Shown piece by piece: positions 46,846-51,677 of a stretch of 51,677 bases of DNA. Under the pieces are notes generated by a model that saw only the letters and a program-made list of their open reading frames with translations, searched no databases and was not told where the DNA came from. The position numbers and the translations under genes were made by a program. Origin of the DNA: an uncultured Bartonella sp. (GTDB lineage: Bacteria; Pseudomonadota; Alphaproteobacteria; Rhizobiales; Rhizobiaceae); NCBI GenBank assembly GCA_945285915.1, contig CALYQL010000017.1, forward strand, positions 1-51,677. Direction: 5' to 3'. Position 1 is the stretch's first letter, and the number at the start of each line of letters is the position of its first letter.

Positions 46846-47811
46846 TTAAACAGTTATAGCAATACCCCCTGTGGTTACCCCACTTTCTAATGCTATGTGA
46901 GCGTCTCTTAGTCTGTCAAAACTAAACACATTTGGCTTGTTTTTAACAATATGGTTGGTCAAGATGTCATAAATATCAGGAATGGCTTTTCGATAAAGTT
47001 CGGGATTGGAACAGAAACTCATGACACTCGGTCTGACAAACATACCCTGTTGCATCATAGATATTTCTAGTTGTTCAATTTCTCCTGCAATCCATCCTAT
47101 ATTTGCTAATAATCCGAAACGCTTTAGATAAGAAAAATTATTATAAAATGCGCTTCCACATATACCATCAACGATATAGTCTACTCCTTTGCTATTTGTT
47201 GCTTCCATAATTTCATCTTTAAAGTTTTTTCCTCTTCCAACCAAAACCGTATCAACACCAATAGATTTAGCTAATTCAACTTTCTCATGACGTCCCACAA
47301 TTCCAATGACCTTTGCTCCTATTGATTTTGCATATGGAGCCATAACCATTCCCAAGCCACCAGTGACCGCATGAAGTAATATGCAATCTCTAGGTTTTAC
47401 AGAATGTACATGCTTTAAAAGCATATACGCTGTATAAACTCGCAAGAGATTAGCAGATACAATTTCATCGCTGAACTGCTTAGGAATTTTGATTGCACGC
47501 CATGCAGGAATAGTTCTGCGCGTCGCGTAACCTCCTTGATATGCGGTGTAGGCTATCCTATCGCCTACCTGTATGTCTCTAACTTGAGAACCGATCTCTT
47601 CAACGATACCTATGCCTTCAACCCCGGGAATAAACGGACAAGCTATATCATGGCGTCCTTGACGATGATAAATGTCCAAAAAATTTACCCCAACAGCTGT
47701 CTGCTTTAAAAGAACTTCATGGGCTTTAGGTGGTGTTACAGTTAAAGGCGCTGCAATTAACTTATCGGCGCCACCAAATTCATTTACAAAATATGCTCGA
47801 TCCATAGTCAT
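46846..47811 (-). CDS. Zinc-less quinone oxidoreductase (MDR superfamily)
   Basis: This 321-residue NADPH-dependent oxidoreductase of the zeta-crystallin/QorA type starts with FVNEFGGADKL, has GVEGIGIVEEIG (about residues 63-74) and the Rossmann motif AVTGGLGMVMAPYAKSIGA (about 145-163). It lacks the catalytic zinc cysteine of alcohol dehydrogenases. The length matches the family. It is divergent from a LysR gene across 81 bp with an inverted repeat, so that regulator likely controls it in response to a quinone or aldehyde stress. The start ATG at 47811 has weak ribosome-site support. Confidence 0.9.
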   Translation of the reverse strand: MTMDRAYFVNEFGGADKLIAAPLTVTPPKAHEVLLKQTAVGVNFLDIYHRQGRHDIACPFIPGVEGIGIVEEIGSQVRDIQVGDRIAYTAYQGGYATRRTIPAWRAIKIPKQFSDEIVSANLLRVYTAYMLLKHVHSVKPRDCILLHAVTGGLGMVMAPYAKSIGAKVIGIVGRHEKVELAKSIGVDTVLVGRGKNFKDEIMEATNSKGVDYIVDGICGSAFYNNFSYLKRFGLLANIGWIAGEIEQLEISMMQQGMFVRPSVMSFCSNPELYRKAIPDIYDILTNHIVKNKPNVFSFDRLRDAHIALESGVTTGGIAITV

Positions 47812-47841
47812 CTCCTAAATAGCTTGAATATGGATGAAATA

Positions 47842-47874
47842 AAATGATAGTAAATTATCTAAATTTTATCATTT
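47842..47874. promoter_or_regulatory. Inverted repeat in the qor-lysR divergent promoter
   Basis: AAATGATA (47842-47849) and TATCATTT (47867-47874) are perfect inverted arms. The first arm continues into TGATAGTAAATTATC, with the T-N11-A character of LysR sites. It is a likely operator for the LysR gene at 47893. Confidence 0.5.
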
Positions 47875-47892
47875 AAAGGGAATTTTTTATCA

Positions 47893-48723
47893 TTGTTTGA
47901 TTGGGAAAATTTGAAATATTTTTTATATTTCGTGCAATTTGAAACTCTTACAAAAACTGCAAAATATCTTGGAGTAGAACACGCTACAGTTTCACGGCGT
48001 ATCGAAGCTCTAGAAATAGAACTAGCTATACCATTGGTTGATAAGCGTGGAAAAAGGTGGCATCTTACCAGAGAAGGAAAAAAGTTGGCTTCCTTATCCG
48101 ATAAAATTTCTGCTCAAATGCACCTAATCAATTTATTTTCTACTGGTAGGAAATCTGTTTCAGGTACGGTAACAATAAGCGCTCCTCCTGCATACGCTAC
48201 ATATAAATTAGTCCAACCATTGGTTCGGCTGCAAAACGAATATCCTGATCTTAGAATTAAGCTTATAGGGAGTACAGATTTAGCTGCGTTGAACAGTAGG
48301 GAAGCTGATATCGCCATAAGACTTAGCCGACCAGAAGAAGGCGATTTTATTATCTCTCAAATTGATACGATTCATATTCGGCCTTATGCCTCGCAAGACT
48401 ATTTGTCTAACAAACCTAAAGAAAATCACAATTTCGTCGGTTATACCCAAGCGATGTCTTCAGCCCCTCAACAAAAAGCACTAATGTCATTGGCAGGACG
48501 AAAAGATTTAAATTTTGAGTCCAATTCAATCGAAATACAGATGCAAGCCGCTACTGAAGGCGGCGGTATCGCAATGTTGCCTGACTTTATGGTGCAAGAT
48601 AATTGCTTAATACCCGCCTACCCTAACTTCCGTTCTATTGAGCGCCAAGTATGGGTTGTAATTCCATCTGCCATAAGGCATTCAGCAGCGATTGATGTGG
48701 TTATTCAAGCGATAAGATCATAG
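47893..48723 (+). CDS. LysR-family regulator (divergent to quinone oxidoreductase)
   Basis: This is a 276-residue LysR regulator starting with the common FDWENLKYFLYFV motif and a helix-turn-helix in KTAKYLGVEHATVSRRIEALE. The start codon is TTG at 47893, with AAAGGGAA about ten bases upstream. No ATG fits the family start. The effector domain carries LIGSTDLAALNSREADIAIRLSRP. It is shorter than typical (about 290-300), with no extension after AIDVVIQAIRS. It most likely regulates the divergent quinone oxidoreductase. Confidence 0.88.
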   Translation: MFDWENLKYFLYFVQFETLTKTAKYLGVEHATVSRRIEALEIELAIPLVDKRGKRWHLTREGKKLASLSDKISAQMHLINLFSTGRKSVSGTVTISAPPAYATYKLVQPLVRLQNEYPDLRIKLIGSTDLAALNSREADIAIRLSRPEEGDFIISQIDTIHIRPYASQDYLSNKPKENHNFVGYTQAMSSAPQQKALMSLAGRKDLNFESNSIEIQMQAATEGGGIAMLPDFMVQDNCLIPAYPNFRSIERQVWVVIPSAIRHSAAIDVVIQAIRS

Positions 48724-49302
48724 GCATTCGACGCTTATTGCATGATTTTCTTATCGCTCCTTCCTATTATTAAGATTTACTTCACTGAGGCTTTTCTCAT
48801 AAAGCTGAGGCCATTTTGATATTGCACGATCCATTGAACACGCAGATATATAATAAGGCGTCTAAATATTTTATTACCCGCAGAAGTTATTTTTGCTCAA
48901 TGACAGACACGCAAACAACACATTTAATGCCGACAATTCATGGTGAGCAGCAATATTTACAAGTATATGACCGCCGTTACATTAGGTTGCAACTGGGCAT
49001 ATAAGCCAAGCGTTTTCAATTACAGTTAAAGCCTGCTTCACCAACCAATTATATTATTTACAGTGTTTTGAATCGATACGATCGTCGCAACCTCTCATGG
49101 ATCGGGCAGTTGTACTGATAAGCCAATTATTTACATGGAATGGGTTACGCAGATTTTCCATCAAGAACAATAGTGATCCAACTACCCTTGTTCATGTGAT
49201 AAACCGGCAATAAACTACTTTTCAAAATCACTGTTCTTCTGCTTAATCATGTAGCCTGCAATCTTCTAACAGATTGCAGCTTAAAAACCGTGTCATCTTT
49301 TG
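48724..49302. other. Decayed interval with a yjbR fragment and a hairpin
   Basis: About 580 bp without an intact gene. A small 62-codon frame (48816-49004) lacks a ribosome site and is not called. A perfect 9-bp hairpin CTGCAATCT/AGATTGCAG (49256-49279) lies near the DUF3995 stop. A fragment of a yjbR copy is described separately. Confidence 0.5.
49156..49215 (-). pseudogene. Fragment of a second yjbR/MmcQ gene
   Basis: Roughly 60 bp match the intact yjbR gene (around 50237-50295) almost base for base, including CCATCAAGAACAATA and TTCATGTGATAA. Read on the minus strand it encodes LLPVYHMNKGSWITIVLDG, where the intact copy has YLPAYHMNKDSWISIVLDG. Flanking sequence has lost the reading frame. 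It is a remnant of a duplicated gene. Confidence 0.78.
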
Positions 49303-49731
49303 TCAGGAACCCCACGTTATATAAAACAGCGATAGGCCGATTAATGCACATAGTGGAGACCAGTAGCGCGTGTCATAGTAAGCAAATGAGCTATCTTTTA
49401 TTTTCTTGGTAAAACCGACAAGTCGAAAATCGCCAATTGCCCTGACAATAAAAACGGCTGCAAGCAAAGTCCCACCTATTTTTAATATATAAGTTGGTAG
49501 CAACCCGATAATCCCTGCTCCCAATTCCATTACGAACAATGTAACAAGCAACAGTGCCGAGGCAACTAGAAAAGTACCTAATTTGCTTGCATGGAAAGCC
49601 GGGACACCCTCAATATAGGGAATTACTTTTGATGATGGTTCAGCATCAGGTTTCAATACCCAATAGTAATGTGTCAAGGCAATCAAAAAAAGCACAATGA
49701 CAGTGCTTAAATGGACAATGGTATAGAACAT
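49303..49731 (-). CDS. DUF3995 integral membrane protein
   Basis: This 142-residue membrane protein has about four hydrophobic segments (residues 5-20, 50-68, 75-95 and 120-138 roughly). The loop RAIGDFRLVGFTKKI and the end YDTRYWSPLCALIGLSL are hallmarks of the DUF3995 family. Its function is unknown. I use ATG 49731. A TTG at 49752 would add seven residues. The upstream pseudogene stop lies just before that TTG, suggesting the two were once a two-gene operon. Confidence 0.82.
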   Translation of the reverse strand: MFYTIVHLSTVIVLFLIALTHYYWVLKPDAEPSSKVIPYIEGVPAFHASKLGTFLVASALLLVTLFVMELGAGIIGLLPTYILKIGGTLLAAVFIVRAIGDFRLVGFTKKIKDSSFAYYDTRYWSPLCALIGLSLFYITWGS

Positions 49732-49757
49732 CGCAGTGGTCCAACCTTTCAAGGAAT

Positions 49758-50109
49758 TTATTTTTGGAACAGTAATTTGAGATAAGTAGCAAAAAGATTT
49801 GGCCGGTTGGGCTCCTTTCGCAAAAGGCGGTTCACAGCTTCATTATGACCTAATGCCATCAAGCCTTCAGCCACAATTTTGCAATCAAAAGGCGGCTCCT
49901 AACCCTTCATTCTGAACAATTGCTCAACAAGACTGCCATAAAAAACTTTTTGTTCATCCATCAGCTTACTTTGGCGAGACGAGAGCGGGTTTCCAAGCAG
50001 GAGATTTGAAGCATATAATGAATTGTAAAGATTTCAATGGAAAGGGTTGGTCTCTATTGTTCTCAATTCAGACAGTTTTTGAGGTGGGCTCAAAGTATAT
50101 TTTTAAGCA
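49758..50109 (-). pseudogene. Stop-interrupted remnant of a gene upstream of DUF3995
   Basis: One minus-strand frame reads as protein-like sequence over more than 100 codons, broken by TGA (50036-50034) and TAG (49901-49899). It contains SRQSKLMDEQKVFYGSLVEQ, then after the TAG IVAEGLMALGHNEAVNRLL and RKEPNRPNLFATYLKLLF, and stops at TAA 49758. The composition and helical pattern suggest the C-terminal half of a regulator, possibly TetR-like, but I cannot assign the family. The N-terminus is missing or decayed. Confidence 0.62.
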
Positions 50110-50175
50110 CCAATTACGGCCGAAGGGATTAAAAAGCTCAGGAATAATTTCCTTATTTTTACCGTAAAATCCGAC

Positions 50176-50526
50176 TTAATGAGTGAGAGAATAACTTTGG
50201 TCTATGAGATCGCAAATTTCTTTCATAGGTACGGTTCCATCAAGAACAATACTGATCCAACTATCCTTGTTCATGTGATAAGCGGGCAAATAGCCGACTG
50301 ACTGACGTAAATTACCTATCATAACTGATGGGCATTTCACATTGATGACATCCACTTCATCGTTTCCCGTCAAACCCAAGCGGTATTTTAGAACATTCAT
50401 TATGAGGGCATACCATTTTTTATTATCGCTATGGCGTAAGACCACGTAATCGGGATATTTTCTCCACGGATGTTCTTCTTTCGTATTGTATTTTGATCCC
50501 ACATATTTGATAATCTTTTCTCTCAA
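50176..50526 (-). CDS. MmcQ/YjbR-family protein
   Basis: This is a 116-residue protein of the MmcQ/YjbR family (double-wing DNA-binding-like fold, role poorly known). It has KYNTKEEHPWRKYPDYVVLRH near the start and NVKCPSVMIGNLRQSVGYLPAYHMNKDSWISIVLDG in the second half, the family's conserved core. The start is TTG 50526, with GGAG nine bases upstream. It is intact, unlike the fragment about 1 kb to the left. The surrounding region is decayed. Confidence 0.87.
   Translation of the reverse strand: MREKIIKYVGSKYNTKEEHPWRKYPDYVVLRHSDNKKWYALIMNVLKYRLGLTGNDEVDVINVKCPSVMIGNLRQSVGYLPAYHMNKDSWISIVLDGTVPMKEICDLIDQSYSLTH

Positions 50527-51677
<1,151 letters not shown>

Overview
The window looks like a chromosomal segment of a host-associated alphaproteobacterium of the Rhizobiales/Hyphomicrobiales. 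The DNA is moderately A+T-rich by eye. Gene content is of rhizobial type: a glutathione-type gsi importer with iaaA, a fused PxpB-PxpC protein, a DUF2946/TonB copper-uptake pair and a three-subunit gluconate-type dehydrogenase. A partial initiator tRNA at the right edge carries an A-U pair where most initiators have G-C, a variant I recall from Rhizobiales. A Bartonella-like relative would fit, but the genus is inference.

Layout. (1) 79-7949, minus strand: a gsiA-gsiB-gsiB'-gsiC-gsiD-iaaA operon for import of glutathione or short peptides, with two tandem substrate-binding proteins. (2) 9052-16843: a minus-strand DmpA/P1-type aminopeptidase and DeoR-family regulator, divergent from a plus-strand operon of a GlpA-like [2Fe-2S] dehydrogenase, a second FAD/NAD oxidoreductase, a glycerol-kinase-like FGGY kinase and an APC permease. 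Three 20-bp-spaced direct repeats lie in the divergent promoter region. (3) 17351-22427: pxpA, pxpBC fusion and a biotin carboxylase-BCCP fusion on the minus strand, divergent from a GntR regulator across a cluster of palindromic half-sites. (4) 22491-24499: a LysR regulator and a short-chain dehydrogenase. (5) 24899-28871: a DUF2946 copper-sensing leader protein (CruR type), a hairpin-rich spacer, an OprC-type TonB copper receptor and a siderophore-interacting-protein-type flavoreductase, closed by a strong terminator. (6) 29282-33082: an acyl-CoA-dehydrogenase-like flavoprotein with an NrtA/Tau/Ssu-type ABC transporter. (7) 33309-37143, minus: a periplasmic three-subunit GMC dehydrogenase. 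(8) 37494-43426, minus: accessory genes for a ClbS/DfsB protein, a KAP NTPase and a 1057-residue SF1 helicase-like protein. (9) 43623-48723: a LysR regulator divergent from a small operon with a metallo-beta-lactamase-fold hydrolase, then a zinc-less quinone oxidoreductase divergent from another LysR regulator. (10) 48724-51677: a decaying region with a DUF3995 membrane protein, an intact yjbR gene plus a fragment of a second copy, a stop-riddled pseudogene, and tRNA-fMet cut by the window end.

The left half forms a plausible scavenging neighbourhood for peptide, isoaspartyl and 5-oxoproline nitrogen. The middle handles copper uptake and probably organosulfur or nitrogen acquisition. The right third is accessory DNA with transfer and decay signs. 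The most unusual items are the copper-responsive leader with its competing RNA structures, the split urea-carboxylase-like pxp operon, and the kinase whose predicted glycerol-binding arginine is replaced by glycine.
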